Source: Kitasatospora sp. MMS16-BH015
GTDB lineage: Bacteria > Actinomycetota > Actinomycetes > Streptomycetales > Streptomycetaceae
DNA: 64,000 nucleotides
NCBI RefSeq assembly: GCF_002943525.1
Contig: NZ_CP025394.1
Location: 1,984,001 to 2,048,000, forward strand
Direction: 5' to 3'
In this document: positions 45,091 through 54,408 of the stretch, in pieces
Layout: each line of letters starts with the position of its first letter
Position numbering within the stretch: position 1 is the first letter of the stretch
The notes under the pieces: model-generated
Database searches by the model: none
Seen by the model: only the letters and a program-made list of their open reading frames with translations
What the model was told of the DNA's origin: nothing
Program-made: the position numbers and the translations under genes

Positions 45091-47814
45091 TCAGTGGGCG
45101 GCGACCTCCCAGTTGGGGCCGACGCCGACGGAGACGTCCAGCGGGGCGCGCAGCGGGTAGGCGGCGGCCATCTGCTCGCGGACCAGGGCCTCGACCTGCT
45201 CGCGCTCGCCCGGGGCGAGCTCGAGGACGATTTCGTCGTGCACCTGGAGGAGCATCCGGGTCTTCAGACCGGCCTCGCGCAGGGCGGTGTCCACGTGCAG
45301 CATGGCGATCTTGACGATGTCGGCGGCCGAGCCCTGGATCGGGGCGTTGAGGGCCATCCGCTCGGCCATCTCGCGGCGCTGGCGGTTGTCGCTGGTGAGG
45401 TCGGGCAGGTACCGGCGGCGGCCCAGCAGGGTCTCGGTGTAACCCACCGCGCGGGCCTCCTCGACCACCCGGTGCAGGTAGTCGCGCACCCCGCCGAACC
45501 GCTCGAAGTAGGTGTCCATCAGGCCCTGGGCCTCGCCCGGCTTGATGCCGAGCTGCTGGGAGAGCCCGTAGGCGGAGAGGCCGTACGCGAGACCGTAGGA
45601 CATCGCCTTGATCTTGCGCCGCATCTCGGCGTCCACCTCGCCCGGCTCCACCCCGAAGACCTGGGAGGCCACCGTGGTGTGCAGGTCCTCGCCGCTCTCG
45701 AAGGCCTCGATCAGGGCCGCGTCCTCGGAGAGGTGGGCCATGATCCGCAGCTCGATCTGCGAGTAGTCGGCGGTGAGCAGCGACTCGTACCCCTCGCCGA
45801 CCACGAAGGCGCGGCGGATCATCCGGCCCTCCTCGGTGCGGACGGGGATGTTCTGCAGGTTCGGGTCCTGCGAGGAGAGGCGGCCGGTGGCGGCCACCAT
45901 CTGGTTGAAGGTGGTGTGGATCCGGTCGTGCGGGGAGACCGTCTTGAGCAGGCCCTCGACGGTGGTGCGCAGCTTGGCCTGGTCGCGGTGGCGGAGCAGG
46001 ATGACCGGCAGCTCGTTGTCGGTCTGGCCGGCCAGCCAGGCCAGGGCGTCGGCGTCGGTGGTGTAGCCCGTCTTGATCTTCTTGGTCTTGGGCAGGTTGA
46101 GCTCGCCGAAGAGGATCTCCTGGAGCTGCTTGGGCGAGCCCAGGTTGAACGGGCGGCCGGCGGCGGCGTGCGCCTCCTCGACCACGCGGGCGATCTCGGC
46201 GGCGAACTGCGCCTCGATGGTGGTGAGCCAGGCGCGGTCGGCGGCGATGCCGGTGCGCTCCATCCGGGCCAGCAGCTCGGCGATCGGCAGCTCCATCCCG
46301 TGCAGCAGCTCGGTGGCGCCGACCTCGGCGAGCCGGGTCTCGAAGAAGGCGGCCAGGTCGAGCACGGCGCGGGCCTGGGTCATCAGGGCCTGGGCGCCGG
46401 CGGCCGGGTCGTGCTCGGGCTCGTCGAAGGAGAGCTGGCCGCTCTCGGCCGCCGCGGCGGGGGCGAGCGAGCGGGCCAGGTACTCCTCGGCGAGCACGTC
46501 GAGGGTGAAGGTGCGCCGGCCCGGCTTGTCCAGGTAGGCGGCGAGCGCGGAGTCGGCGGTGACGCCCTTGATCTCCCAGCCGTGCTCGACGAAGGCCCGC
46601 ATCACCTGCTTGGCGATGTGCAGCGCCTTGGGCTGCTCGGCGTCGGCCAGCCAGCCGGCGAAGGCCCGCTCGTCCTCCTCGGCGAGCTTCGCCGGGTCGA
46701 ACCAGGCGGCGTCCTCTCCGGTCGCGAGTGCGATCTCGCTGACCGAACCGCTGCCCAGCGCCCACTCGTAGAGCGCGGCCACCGCGATCCGGCCCCCGCT
46801 GTGCGCGGCCAGCCAGGCGGCCAGTGCGCCGGGCTCGGTCAGCAGCTCGCCCTCGACGGCCACGCCGGGGGCCGCCGCGGCGGCCTCCTCCTCGGCGCCG
46901 GCGCCCACGTCGATGCCGTGCACCCGGTCACGGAAGTTGGGGTTGCGGAACTCCAGGCTCTCCAGGAGCTGGGCCACCGCCTCGCGGTCGAACGGCGTGC
47001 GCTCCAAGTCGGCGACGCCCAGCGGGAGTTCGACGTCGCGGACCAGCTCGGTGAGCACCCGGTTGCGCTTGACCGAGTCGAGGTGCTCGCGCAGCTTCTC
47101 GCCGATCTTGCCCTTGACCTCGTCGGCCCGCTTGACCAGCTCGTCGAAGGAGCCGAACTGGTTGACCCACTTGGCCGCCGTCTTCTCGCCGACCCCGGGG
47201 ATGCCGGGCAGGTTGTCCGACGGGTCGCCGCGCAGGGCGGCCAGATCCGGGTACTGGGTGGGGGTGACGCCGTACTTCTCGGCCACCTTCTCGGGGGTGT
47301 AGCGCGTCAGCTCGGAGACGCCCTTGGTGGGGTAGAGCACGGTGACGTTCTCGCTGACCAGCTGGAGCGAATCGCGGTCACCGGTGACGATGAGCACCTC
47401 GAAGCCCTGGGCCGAGGCGGCGGTGGCCAGGGTGGCGATGATGTCGTCGGCCTCGAAGCCCTCCAGGGACATCCGGGGGATCTTCATCGCGTCGAGCAGC
47501 TCGCCGATCAGGCCGATCTGGCTCTTGAACTCGTCCGGCGTCTTGGCCCGGTTGGCCTTGTAGTCGGGGAACTCCTCGGAGCGGAAGGTCTTCCGGGAGA
47601 GGTCGAAGGCGACGGCCAGGTGGGTGGGCTGCTCGTCGCGCACGGTGTTGGCGAGCATCGAGGTGAAGCCGTACACCGCGTTGGTCGGCTGGCCGGTGAC
47701 GGTGTTGAAGTTCTCCACGGGCAGGGCGAACCACGCCCGGTACGCCATGGAGTGCCCGTCGAGCAGCATCAGCCTGCCACTCGTCGCACTCTTCCCTGCA
47801 CTCTGGGTAGCCAC
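45091..47814 (-). CDS. polA: DNA polymerase I (degenerate proofreading domain)
   Basis: The 907-residue protein has a 5' nuclease domain (LMLLDGHSMAYRAWFALP, GDRDSLQLV, LPGIPGVGEKTAAKW) in the first 310 residues. Then comes a domain at the place of the 3'-5' exonuclease in which the metal-binding DxE motif is absent (IAVAALYEWALGSG). The family A polymerase follows (TADYSQIELRIMAHLS, RRKIKAMSYGLAYGLSAYGL, LLQVHDEIVLEL). Loss of proofreading residues is usual in actinobacterial PolA. The GTG start (VATQSAGK) has AGGAACGG upstream. It acts in lagging-strand maturation and repair. Confidence 0.95.
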   Translation of the reverse strand: MATQSAGKSATSGRLMLLDGHSMAYRAWFALPVENFNTVTGQPTNAVYGFTSMLANTVRDEQPTHLAVAFDLSRKTFRSEEFPDYKANRAKTPDEFKSQIGLIGELLDAMKIPRMSLEGFEADDIIATLATAASAQGFEVLIVTGDRDSLQLVSENVTVLYPTKGVSELTRYTPEKVAEKYGVTPTQYPDLAALRGDPSDNLPGIPGVGEKTAAKWVNQFGSFDELVKRADEVKGKIGEKLREHLDSVKRNRVLTELVRDVELPLGVADLERTPFDREAVAQLLESLEFRNPNFRDRVHGIDVGAGAEEEAAAAAPGVAVEGELLTEPGALAAWLAAHSGGRIAVAALYEWALGSGSVSEIALATGEDAAWFDPAKLAEEDERAFAGWLADAEQPKALHIAKQVMRAFVEHGWEIKGVTADSALAAYLDKPGRRTFTLDVLAEEYLARSLAPAAAAESGQLSFDEPEHDPAAGAQALMTQARAVLDLAAFFETRLAEVGATELLHGMELPIAELLARMERTGIAADRAWLTTIEAQFAAEIARVVEEAHAAAGRPFNLGSPKQLQEILFGELNLPKTKKIKTGYTTDADALAWLAGQTDNELPVILLRHRDQAKLRTTVEGLLKTVSPHDRIHTTFNQMVAATGRLSSQDPNLQNIPVRTEEGRMIRRAFVVGEGYESLLTADYSQIELRIMAHLSEDAALIEAFESGEDLHTTVASQVFGVEPGEVDAEMRRKIKAMSYGLAYGLSAYGLSQQLGIKPGEAQGLMDTYFERFGGVRDYLHRVVEEARAVGYTETLLGRRRYLPDLTSDNRQRREMAERMALNAPIQGSAADIVKIAMLHVDTALREAGLKTRMLLQVHDEIVLELAPGEREQVEALVREQMAAAYPLRAPLDVSVGVGPNWEVAAH

Positions 47815-47962
47815 GTCAACGTCCGTTCCTGCCGATGTCCACTGCCGGTTACTGATCCTAGGGCCCGTGACCGACAAGTCGGGCGACCCGAGCCCACCGG
47901 GCCGGGCGGCGGTCGTACGATCAAGCGGTTGTCCCCAGACCCTCGTACACCAGGAGCACGCC

Positions 47963-48415
47963 ATGACCGAATCGGGCCCGGTGCTGAACGTCCCGCAGGA
48001 CGTCCTCGACCACTTCGCCAAGCTCGGCGTCGACGCCTCCACCTTCAGCGGGGGCCACCTCGGCGAGAAGATGGGCATCCAGATCGTGGAGGCCTCGGGC
48101 GACCGGGTCGTCGGCACCATGCCGGTGGAGGGCAACCAGCAGCCGTACGGGCTGCTGCACGGCGGGGCCTCGGCCGCGCTGGCCGAGACCCTCGGCTCGA
48201 TCGGGGCGATGCTGCACGCCGGGCCGGGCCGGTACGCCGTGGGCGTCGACCTGAACGCGACCCACCACCGCTCGGCCACCTCCGGTCTGGTCACCGGGGT
48301 CGCCACGGCCGTCTTCAAGGGCCGCACCGCCGCCACCTACGAGATCGCGATCACCGACGACACCGGCAAGCGGATCACCAGCTGCCGGCTGACCTGCATG
48401 CTGCGCGACATCTGA
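47963..48415 (+). CDS. PaaI-type hotdog thioesterase
   Basis: The 150-residue protein has the hotdog-fold signature (VVGTMPVEGNQQPYGLLHGG, then ALAETLGSIGA). The conserved Gln/Gly/His segment and the catalytic Glu are in place for acyl-CoA hydrolysis. The C-terminal strand GLVTGVATAVFKGRTAATYE completes the fold. It is divergent from polA, 148 bp away, with AGGAG before the ATG. This polA-thioesterase pairing is typical for streptomycetes. The acyl-CoA substrate is unknown. Confidence 0.92.
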   Translation: MTESGPVLNVPQDVLDHFAKLGVDASTFSGGHLGEKMGIQIVEASGDRVVGTMPVEGNQQPYGLLHGGASAALAETLGSIGAMLHAGPGRYAVGVDLNATHHRSATSGLVTGVATAVFKGRTAATYEIAITDDTGKRITSCRLTCMLRDI

Positions 48416-48474
48416 CCCTTCTTGCCCCGCCCCGCGCCGTTTGCCCGCCGCCCCCACGGGGCAGGCCCTGCCAC

Positions 48475-49182
48475 GTGGTGGTGGAGCTGGACGGGGACGG
48501 CGCGGGGGCCCGGGAGGAGGCGCCCCGCCGGCCGCTGACGCGCCGCCAGAAGTACACCGCCGCCGCGCTGGCGCTGGCCCTGGTGACCCTGCTGGTCGCC
48601 CGGCACGCGCTGACCCGCCCCGCGCAGGCCGCCAACTCGCCGCCGCCACCGCCCTCGCTGGTGGCGGCGTTCAGCTACCTGGGCCCGGTGCACGACGCCG
48701 TGCCCGGGGGCAACCGCTTCACCCTCGCCGTGCGGGCCACCGCCACCGGGGACCCGCCGTTCCAGCTGGTCTCGGCGCAGCAGGACTACCCCGGCATCCT
48801 CACCAACGTGATCGACCCGCTCCTGCCCCAGGAGGTGCGGCAGGGTGCCCCGGTGGACTTCACCGTGGTGTACGTGGTGACGGACTGTGCCGCCGCGCCC
48901 CGGGACGCGGGCATGCCTTTCCTGGATGTAACACTGCGTAACACCGGGGCAATCCAGACGCTCAGTCAGATCCTGGGCCCCGGGTACGCCCGCGACCTCT
49001 CCCGGAACCTGCACCTCACCTGCCCGGATTCCGGTATGCGGACATCTACGCCCGTTTCGACTGTCGCGGACACTCCTGTCCGATATTCGGACCCGCCCGG
49101 CATTACCAGCGCTTCTGAGCCCTCCGGTGTTCCACCACACGGGACACCCTCTAGCATCTCGCGTCCGCTCAGGCGGGAATGA
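48475..49182 (+). CDS. Membrane-anchored or secreted protein, function unknown
   Basis: The ORF begins at one of three consecutive GTG codons (48475, 48478, 48481). After a basic stretch (RRPLTRRQKY) comes one hydrophobic helix (TAAALALALVTLLVARHAL). A Pro-rich linker and an outer domain of about 110 residues follow (FSYLGPVHDAVPGGNRFTLA ... VDFTVVYVVTDCAAAP). The domain looks like an all-beta fold with two Cys (TDCAAA and HLTCPD). I know no family. It lies 60 bp after the thioesterase and about 190 bp before the liv operon. Confidence 0.65.
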   Translation: MVVELDGDGAGAREEAPRRPLTRRQKYTAAALALALVTLLVARHALTRPAQAANSPPPPPSLVAAFSYLGPVHDAVPGGNRFTLAVRATATGDPPFQLVSAQQDYPGILTNVIDPLLPQEVRQGAPVDFTVVYVVTDCAAAPRDAGMPFLDVTLRNTGAIQTLSQILGPGYARDLSRNLHLTCPDSGMRTSTPVSTVADTPVRYSDPPGITSASEPSGVPPHGTPSSISRPLRRE

Positions 49183-49374
49183 CCACCATGCGAGATCACC
49201 ACACCTGGCTCGGGTAACAAGAGAATCACAGCATGCCCACACCCCTGCCCGAGCCGCCGAACCCGGTTTAGAGTCACGGCCAGTCACCGCGCCAACGGAT
49301 TGGGCCTGGCCCCAGCGCGCGACCCGGCACCCCGCCACCTCCGGCCCGGTGTCTTCCTCAGAAAGGGAATCCTC

Positions 49375-50610
49375 GTGCGTAATCGTGCAACCCTTGTCGT
49401 GAGCATCGCAGTCATCGGAGCGCTCTCCCTGACCGCCTGCGGCTCGCGTGGTGGCAGCAAGACCTCCGGTGGCGACAGCGCCGGCGGCACCACCACCGTC
49501 ACCATCGGTGTCGACGCGCCGCTCACCGGCGACCTCTCCGCCCTCGGCCTCGGCATCAAGAACTCGGTCGACCTGGCCATCAACCAGGCCAACGCCAACA
49601 ATGAGGTCCCCGGCGTCAAGTTCAAGATCCAGGCCCTGGACGACACCGCCAAGCCGGCCCCCGGCCAGCAGAACGCCACCCAGCTGGTCGCCGACAAGTC
49701 GGTGCTCGGCGTGGTCGGCCCGCTGAACTCCTCCGTCGCCCAGTCGATGCAGCAGATCTTCAACGACGCCCACCTGACCGAGATCTCCCCGGCCAACACC
49801 GGCGTCGCCCTCACCCAGGGCGAGGCCTGGGCCAGCGGCAAGAAGGTGCGCCCCTTCGCGTCCTACTTCCGCACCGCGACCACCGACGCCGTGCAGGGCC
49901 CGTTCGCGGCCCAGTACCTGGTGAACACCGCGGCCAAGAAGAAGGTCTTCCTGATCGACGACCAGAAGACCTACGGCGCCGGCCTGGCCGCCACCTTCAA
50001 GGGCGAGTACACCAAGCTCGGCGGCACCATCGTCGGCGAGGAGCACGTCAACCCGGACGACCGCGACTTCAGCGCCATCGTCACCAAGGTCAAGGCCTCC
50101 GGCGCCGACGCCGTCTACTACGGCGGCGAGTACCCGGCCGCCGGCCCGCTCTCGCTCCAGCTCAAGGACGCCGGCGCCAACATCCCGCTGATGGGCGGCG
50201 ACGGCATCCAGAGCGGCGACTTCATCAAGCTCAACGCCAAGAGCCAGGGCGACCTCGCCACCGCCGTCGGCCTCCCGGTCGAGTCCCTGCCCTCCGCCGC
50301 GAAGTTCATCGCCGACTACAAGGCCGCCGCGTACAAGGACGCCTACGAGACCTACGGCGGCTACTCCTACGACAGCGCCCGCGCCATCATCCTCGGCGTC
50401 AAGGCCGTCGTGCAGGCCAACAACGGCAAGCTCCCGAGCGACGCCCGCGCCAAGGTCGTCGAGGCCGTCCAGGCCGTCTCCTTCGACGGCGTGACCGGCA
50501 AGGTCTCCTTCGACGAGTACGGCGACACCACCAACAAGCAGCTCACCGTCTACAAGGTCGACGGTGGCAAGTGGGCCGTGGAGAAGTCCGGCACCTTCGT
50601 CGCCAGCTGA
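49375..50610 (+). CDS. livK: Branched-chain amino-acid ABC transporter, substrate-binding lipoprotein
   Basis: The 411-residue lipoprotein has a signal ending in the lipobox LTAC (Cys near 24), a Gly/Ser linker and the LivK/LivJ-type periplasmic-binding fold (VTIGVDAPLTGDLSALGLGI, VLGVVGPLNSSVAQSMQQI and YYGGEYPAAGPLSLQLKDAG). The GTG start follows AAAGGGA. Codon use is strongly biased to C-ending codons, suggesting high expression. It binds branched-chain or related amino acids outside the membrane and delivers them to LivHM. It is the first gene of a five-gene operon. Confidence 0.94.
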   Translation: MRNRATLVVSIAVIGALSLTACGSRGGSKTSGGDSAGGTTTVTIGVDAPLTGDLSALGLGIKNSVDLAINQANANNEVPGVKFKIQALDDTAKPAPGQQNATQLVADKSVLGVVGPLNSSVAQSMQQIFNDAHLTEISPANTGVALTQGEAWASGKKVRPFASYFRTATTDAVQGPFAAQYLVNTAAKKKVFLIDDQKTYGAGLAATFKGEYTKLGGTIVGEEHVNPDDRDFSAIVTKVKASGADAVYYGGEYPAAGPLSLQLKDAGANIPLMGGDGIQSGDFIKLNAKSQGDLATAVGLPVESLPSAAKFIADYKAAAYKDAYETYGGYSYDSARAIILGVKAVVQANNGKLPSDARAKVVEAVQAVSFDGVTGKVSFDEYGDTTNKQLTVYKVDGGKWAVEKSGTFVAS

Positions 50611-50717
50611 TCCAGCTCCGCCACAGCAGTAGCAGGACCCGCGCGGGGGCGCCAGAAGCGCCCCCGCGCACCCACATCCACCCCCACCACGCGTACAACG
50701 CCCACGGAGGCCGAGCG

Positions 50718-51647
50718 GTGAACGAACTACCGCAGCAGCTGGCCAACGGCCTGATCCTGGGAGCCCTCTACGGGCTCGTCGCGATCGGCTACACAATGGT
50801 CTACGGCATCGTCCAGCTCATCAACTTCGCCCACGGCGAGATCTTCATGGTCGGCGGCTTCGGTGCCCTGACCGCCTACCTCGCCCTCCCGGGCGGCACC
50901 ACCATGTGGCTGGCCATCCCGCTCATGCTCGTCGCGGGCATCCTGGTCTCCGTCCTGGTCGCCGTCGCCGCCGAACGCTTCGCCTACCGGCCGCTGCGCA
51001 CCGCGCCCCGCCTCGCCCCGCTGATCACCGCGATCGGCCTCTCGATCGGCCTCCAGCAGCTGGTCTTCTCCTTCTACCCGGACGCCAAGAAGGCCCGGGT
51101 CTTCCCGAAGATCCCCGGCGACCCGTTCTCTCTCGGCAATGTGGCCATCCAGCGCAGTGATCTGTTCCTGATCATCGCGGCGCCCCTGTGCATGCTCGTC
51201 CTCGGCTGGTTCGTCACCAAGACCCGGTCCGGCCGCGCCATGCAGGCCACCAGCCAGGACCCGGACACCGCCAAGCTGATGGGCATCGACACCGACAAGA
51301 TCATCGTGATGGCCTTCGCGATCGGGGCCGCCTTCGCCGCCGTCGCCGCCGTCGCCTACGGCCTGCGCACAGGCCAGGTCGACTTCCGGATGGGCTTCGT
51401 GCTCGGTCTGAAGGCGTTCACCGCCGCCGTCCTCGGCGGCATCGGCAACATCTACGGCGCCATGCTCGGCGGCCTCGTCCTCGGCCTGGCCGAGGGCCTC
51501 GCCACCGCCTACATCCAGCACATCCCCGGCATGCACCTCTTCGGCGGCGGTGCCTGGAAGGACGTCTGGGCCTTCGTACTCCTCATCGTCGTGCTGCTCG
51601 TCCGGCCCCAGGGCCTGCTCGGCGAGCGCGTCGCGGACAGGGCGTGA
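50718..51647 (+). CDS. livH: Branched-chain amino-acid ABC transporter permease LivH
   Basis: The 309-residue permease has about eight membrane segments and LivH blocks: LANGLILGALYGLVAIGYTM, INFAHGEIFMVGG, GRAMQATSQDPDTAKLMGID (cytoplasmic coupling loop) and FTAAVLGGIGNIYGAMLGG. The GTG start follows GGAGG. It forms the channel with LivM. Its stop overlaps a possible GTG start of livM (GTGA). Confidence 0.94.
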   Translation: MNELPQQLANGLILGALYGLVAIGYTMVYGIVQLINFAHGEIFMVGGFGALTAYLALPGGTTMWLAIPLMLVAGILVSVLVAVAAERFAYRPLRTAPRLAPLITAIGLSIGLQQLVFSFYPDAKKARVFPKIPGDPFSLGNVAIQRSDLFLIIAAPLCMLVLGWFVTKTRSGRAMQATSQDPDTAKLMGIDTDKIIVMAFAIGAAFAAVAAVAYGLRTGQVDFRMGFVLGLKAFTAAVLGGIGNIYGAMLGGLVLGLAEGLATAYIQHIPGMHLFGGGAWKDVWAFVLLIVVLLVRPQGLLGERVADRA

Positions 51648-53587
51648 CCACCATGACGACCTCTTCGACCACCGAGACCTCCCCGGTCATCCCCTTCCCC
51701 GCGGCGGCAGCCCGAGCGACCACCGCCGTCGGTGCCCTCGCCACCGCCGCCAGCGCCTTCCTCGCTTGGACCTGGACCAGCGACTTCCCCGGCGACCTCA
51801 CCGTCACCGGCTACCCCGGCGGCCTTCAGTGGCTCAGCCTCGTCGCGGGCGTGGTCACCCTCGTCCTCGTGCTTGCCTCCTACGGTCTGCGCGGCCTGCG
51901 GTGGGTCAGCCCGACCGGCAGTCAGAACGCCATCCTGCTCGCCGCCACCGGGAGCACGGCTGTCACCTGGTTCACCCTGATCGCCATCAGTGTCGAACTC
52001 GGCGGCCTGGCCAACCTTGAACCCGGCGGCTGGGTCGCCGGTGTCGCCTCGGCCATCGGCCTGGTCGGCGCGCTCGGGCTCCCGCTCGACCGGCACGTCC
52101 AGCTCCCCCCGCGCATCTTCAAGTGGTGGCTGTTCCTGAGCGTGCCCGGCAGTGTGCTGCTCTACCTCGGCGCGGAGAGCCTCGACGCCTCCCGCCCGGT
52201 GACTCCGGTGCTCGTGGTCCTGACCCAAGGGCTCATGGTCGGAGCCGGCTTCCTCGTCCTCGTCCAGCTGCTCCACCTGGTCCGATCGTGGCTGCGTCTG
52301 ACCACGATCAGCCGCCCCGTCACACCTGCCGTCGAGCTGTCCTCCTGGCTCGAGATCCTGCTCATCATCGCAGCGTTCTCGGTCGGCATGTTCGTCATCA
52401 CCTACGGCATCGGCACCGACTACGCCGAGCTCTTCGCCGGCTTCATGATCGTGACCATCGGGGTCATCGGTGCCCTGTTCAAGTCGGGCCTCATCGGCCG
52501 TCTGCGCGCCCTGACGATCAAGCACCGCCCGGTCACCACCGGCGCCGCCTTCGCCGCCGCCGCGTCCTTCCCATTCACCCAGACCAGCGACCAGTACACC
52601 TCGGTCGCCACCAACATCCTGATCTTCAGCACCGTCTCTCTCGGCCTCAACATCGTGGTCGGTCTGGTCGGTCTGCTCGACCTCGGATATGTGGCCTTCC
52701 TCGGCGTCGGCGCCTACGCCTCCGCCCTGGTGTCCGGATCACCCGCTTCCCCGATCCACGTCCAGTTCCCGTTCTGGGCTGCGGTGCTCACCGGTGCCGT
52801 GGCGGCCATAGTCTTCGGCGTGCTGATCGGCGCCCCCACCCTGCGGCTGCGCGGCGACTACCTCGCCATCGTCACCCTCGGGTTCGGCGAGATCTTCCGC
52901 ATCACCATGAACAACCTGAACGGAACCACCGGGCCGAAGGTCACCAACGGCTCCAACGGGATCCCGCGCATCCCGGATCTGGAGGTCTTCGGCTTCGACT
53001 TCGGCAAGACGCACACCATCGCCGGAGTCGACCTCGGCCGCTTCTCCAACTACTACCTCCTGCTGCTGCTCGTCACCGCTTTCGTCATCCTGGTCTTCGC
53101 CCGGGTGAGCAACTCCCGGATCGGCCGCGCCTGGGTCGCCATCCGCGAGGACGAGACCGCCGCCGAGGCCATGGGCATCAACGGCTTCCGCCTGAAGCTG
53201 ATTGCCTTCGCGCTCGGTGCCTTCCTCGCCGGTCTGGCCGGTAGCGTCCAAGCACACGTCAGCTACACGGTGACTCCCGACCAGTACACCTTCGCCGAAG
53301 CGCTTCCGCCGAACTCCGCTTTCCTGCTCGCGGGCGTCATCCTCGGCGGCATGGGCACCATCACCGGCCCGCTCTTCGGTGCCGCCCTGCTGTACCTCCT
53401 CCCGAAGAAGCTCCAGTTCCTCTCCGACTACCAGCTGCTCGCCTTCGGCATCACCCTGATCGTCCTGATGCGCGTCCGCCCTGAGGGGCTCATTCCCAAC
53501 CGCCGGCGCCAGTTGGAGTTCCACGAGGCCGACATCCCCGCACAGTCGGCCCCCGCCGATGTCGCGGCCACCAAGGCAGGGGCGTGA
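51644..53587 (+). CDS. livM: Branched-chain amino-acid ABC transporter permease LivM, N-terminally extended
   Basis: The 647-residue protein is about twice the usual LivM length. The last 380 or so residues are the true permease: LGLNIVVGLVGLLDLGYVAF, TLRLRGDYLAIVTLGFGEIF, GRAWVAIREDETAAEAMGIN and LGGMGTITGPLFGAALLYLL. The first 240 or so add six or so extra membrane helices of unknown role. GTG 51644 overlaps the livH stop; ATG 51653 is an equally possible start. Partner subunits are LivH, LivG and LivF from the same operon. Confidence 0.92.
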   Translation: MTTMTTSSTTETSPVIPFPAAAARATTAVGALATAASAFLAWTWTSDFPGDLTVTGYPGGLQWLSLVAGVVTLVLVLASYGLRGLRWVSPTGSQNAILLAATGSTAVTWFTLIAISVELGGLANLEPGGWVAGVASAIGLVGALGLPLDRHVQLPPRIFKWWLFLSVPGSVLLYLGAESLDASRPVTPVLVVLTQGLMVGAGFLVLVQLLHLVRSWLRLTTISRPVTPAVELSSWLEILLIIAAFSVGMFVITYGIGTDYAELFAGFMIVTIGVIGALFKSGLIGRLRALTIKHRPVTTGAAFAAAASFPFTQTSDQYTSVATNILIFSTVSLGLNIVVGLVGLLDLGYVAFLGVGAYASALVSGSPASPIHVQFPFWAAVLTGAVAAIVFGVLIGAPTLRLRGDYLAIVTLGFGEIFRITMNNLNGTTGPKVTNGSNGIPRIPDLEVFGFDFGKTHTIAGVDLGRFSNYYLLLLLVTAFVILVFARVSNSRIGRAWVAIREDETAAEAMGINGFRLKLIAFALGAFLAGLAGSVQAHVSYTVTPDQYTFAEALPPNSAFLLAGVILGGMGTITGPLFGAALLYLLPKKLQFLSDYQLLAFGITLIVLMRVRPEGLIPNRRRQLEFHEADIPAQSAPADVAATKAGA

Positions 53588-54408
53588 AAGGCACCATGAC
53601 CACCACTACCCCCGCCTCGACCCCCGTCCTCGAAGCCACCGGCGTCGTCATGCGGTTCGGCGGCCTCACCGCCGTCAACGACGTCTCCCTTACCGTCAAC
53701 AGCGGCGAGATCGTCGGCCTGATCGGCCCCAACGGCGCCGGCAAGACCACCTTCTTCAACTGCCTCACCGGCCTCTACGTGCCGACCGAGGGCAAGGTGA
53801 CCTACAAGGGCACCGTGCTGCCGCCCAAGCCCCACCTGGTCACCCAGGCCGGCATCGCCCGCACCTTCCAGAACATCCGGCTGTTCTCCAACATGACCGT
53901 GCTGGAGAACGTCCTGGTCGGCCGGCACAGCCGCACCAAGGAAGGCCTCTTCTCCGCCATCCTGCGCGGCCCCGGCTACCGCCGGGCCGAGGCGGAGAGC
54001 CGCGAGAAGGCCATGGAGCTGCTGGAGTTCGCCGGCCTCGCGCACAAGGCCGAGCACCTGGCCCGCAACCTCCCCTACGGCGAGCAGCGCAAGCTGGAGA
54101 TCGCCCGCGCCATGGCCAGCGAGCCGGGCCTGCTCCTGCTGGACGAGCCCACCGCCGGCATGAACCCGCAGGAGACCCGCGCCGCCGAGGAGTTGGTCTT
54201 CGCGATCCGCGACAAGGGCATCGCGATCCTGGTCATCGAGCACGACATGCGGTTCATCTTCAACCTCTGCGACCGCACCGCCGTCCTCGTCCAGGGCCAG
54301 AAGATCGTCGAGGGCGACCGCGAGACCGTCCAGAGCGACGAGCGGGTCATCACCGCGTACCTCGGTGCACCGCTCGAGGGCACCAGCACTACGGAGGACA
54401 GCCAGTGA
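53584..54408 (+). CDS. livG: Branched-chain amino-acid ABC transporter ATPase LivG
   Basis: The 274-residue ATPase has Walker A GPNGAGKTT (near 49), the Q-loop in IARTFQNIRLFSNMTVLENV, an atypical signature LPYGEQRKLEIARAMA (usual in LivG), Walker B LLLLDEPTAGMNP and the switch His in VIEHDMRFI. GTG 53584 overlaps the livM stop (GTGA); ATG 53596 is an alternative. It powers uptake together with LivF. Confidence 0.95.
   Translation: MKGTMTTTTPASTPVLEATGVVMRFGGLTAVNDVSLTVNSGEIVGLIGPNGAGKTTFFNCLTGLYVPTEGKVTYKGTVLPPKPHLVTQAGIARTFQNIRLFSNMTVLENVLVGRHSRTKEGLFSAILRGPGYRRAEAESREKAMELLEFAGLAHKAEHLARNLPYGEQRKLEIARAMASEPGLLLLDEPTAGMNPQETRAAEELVFAIRDKGIAILVIEHDMRFIFNLCDRTAVLVQGQKIVEGDRETVQSDERVITAYLGAPLEGTSTTEDSQ

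Noticed and set aside
45070..49182. 1370-residue plus-strand ORF opposite polA
   Set aside because: Most of it is the antisense shadow of polA, rich in Gly, Val, Arg and Ala. Only the last part (from about 48,475) has a signal/anchor and a plausible protein.
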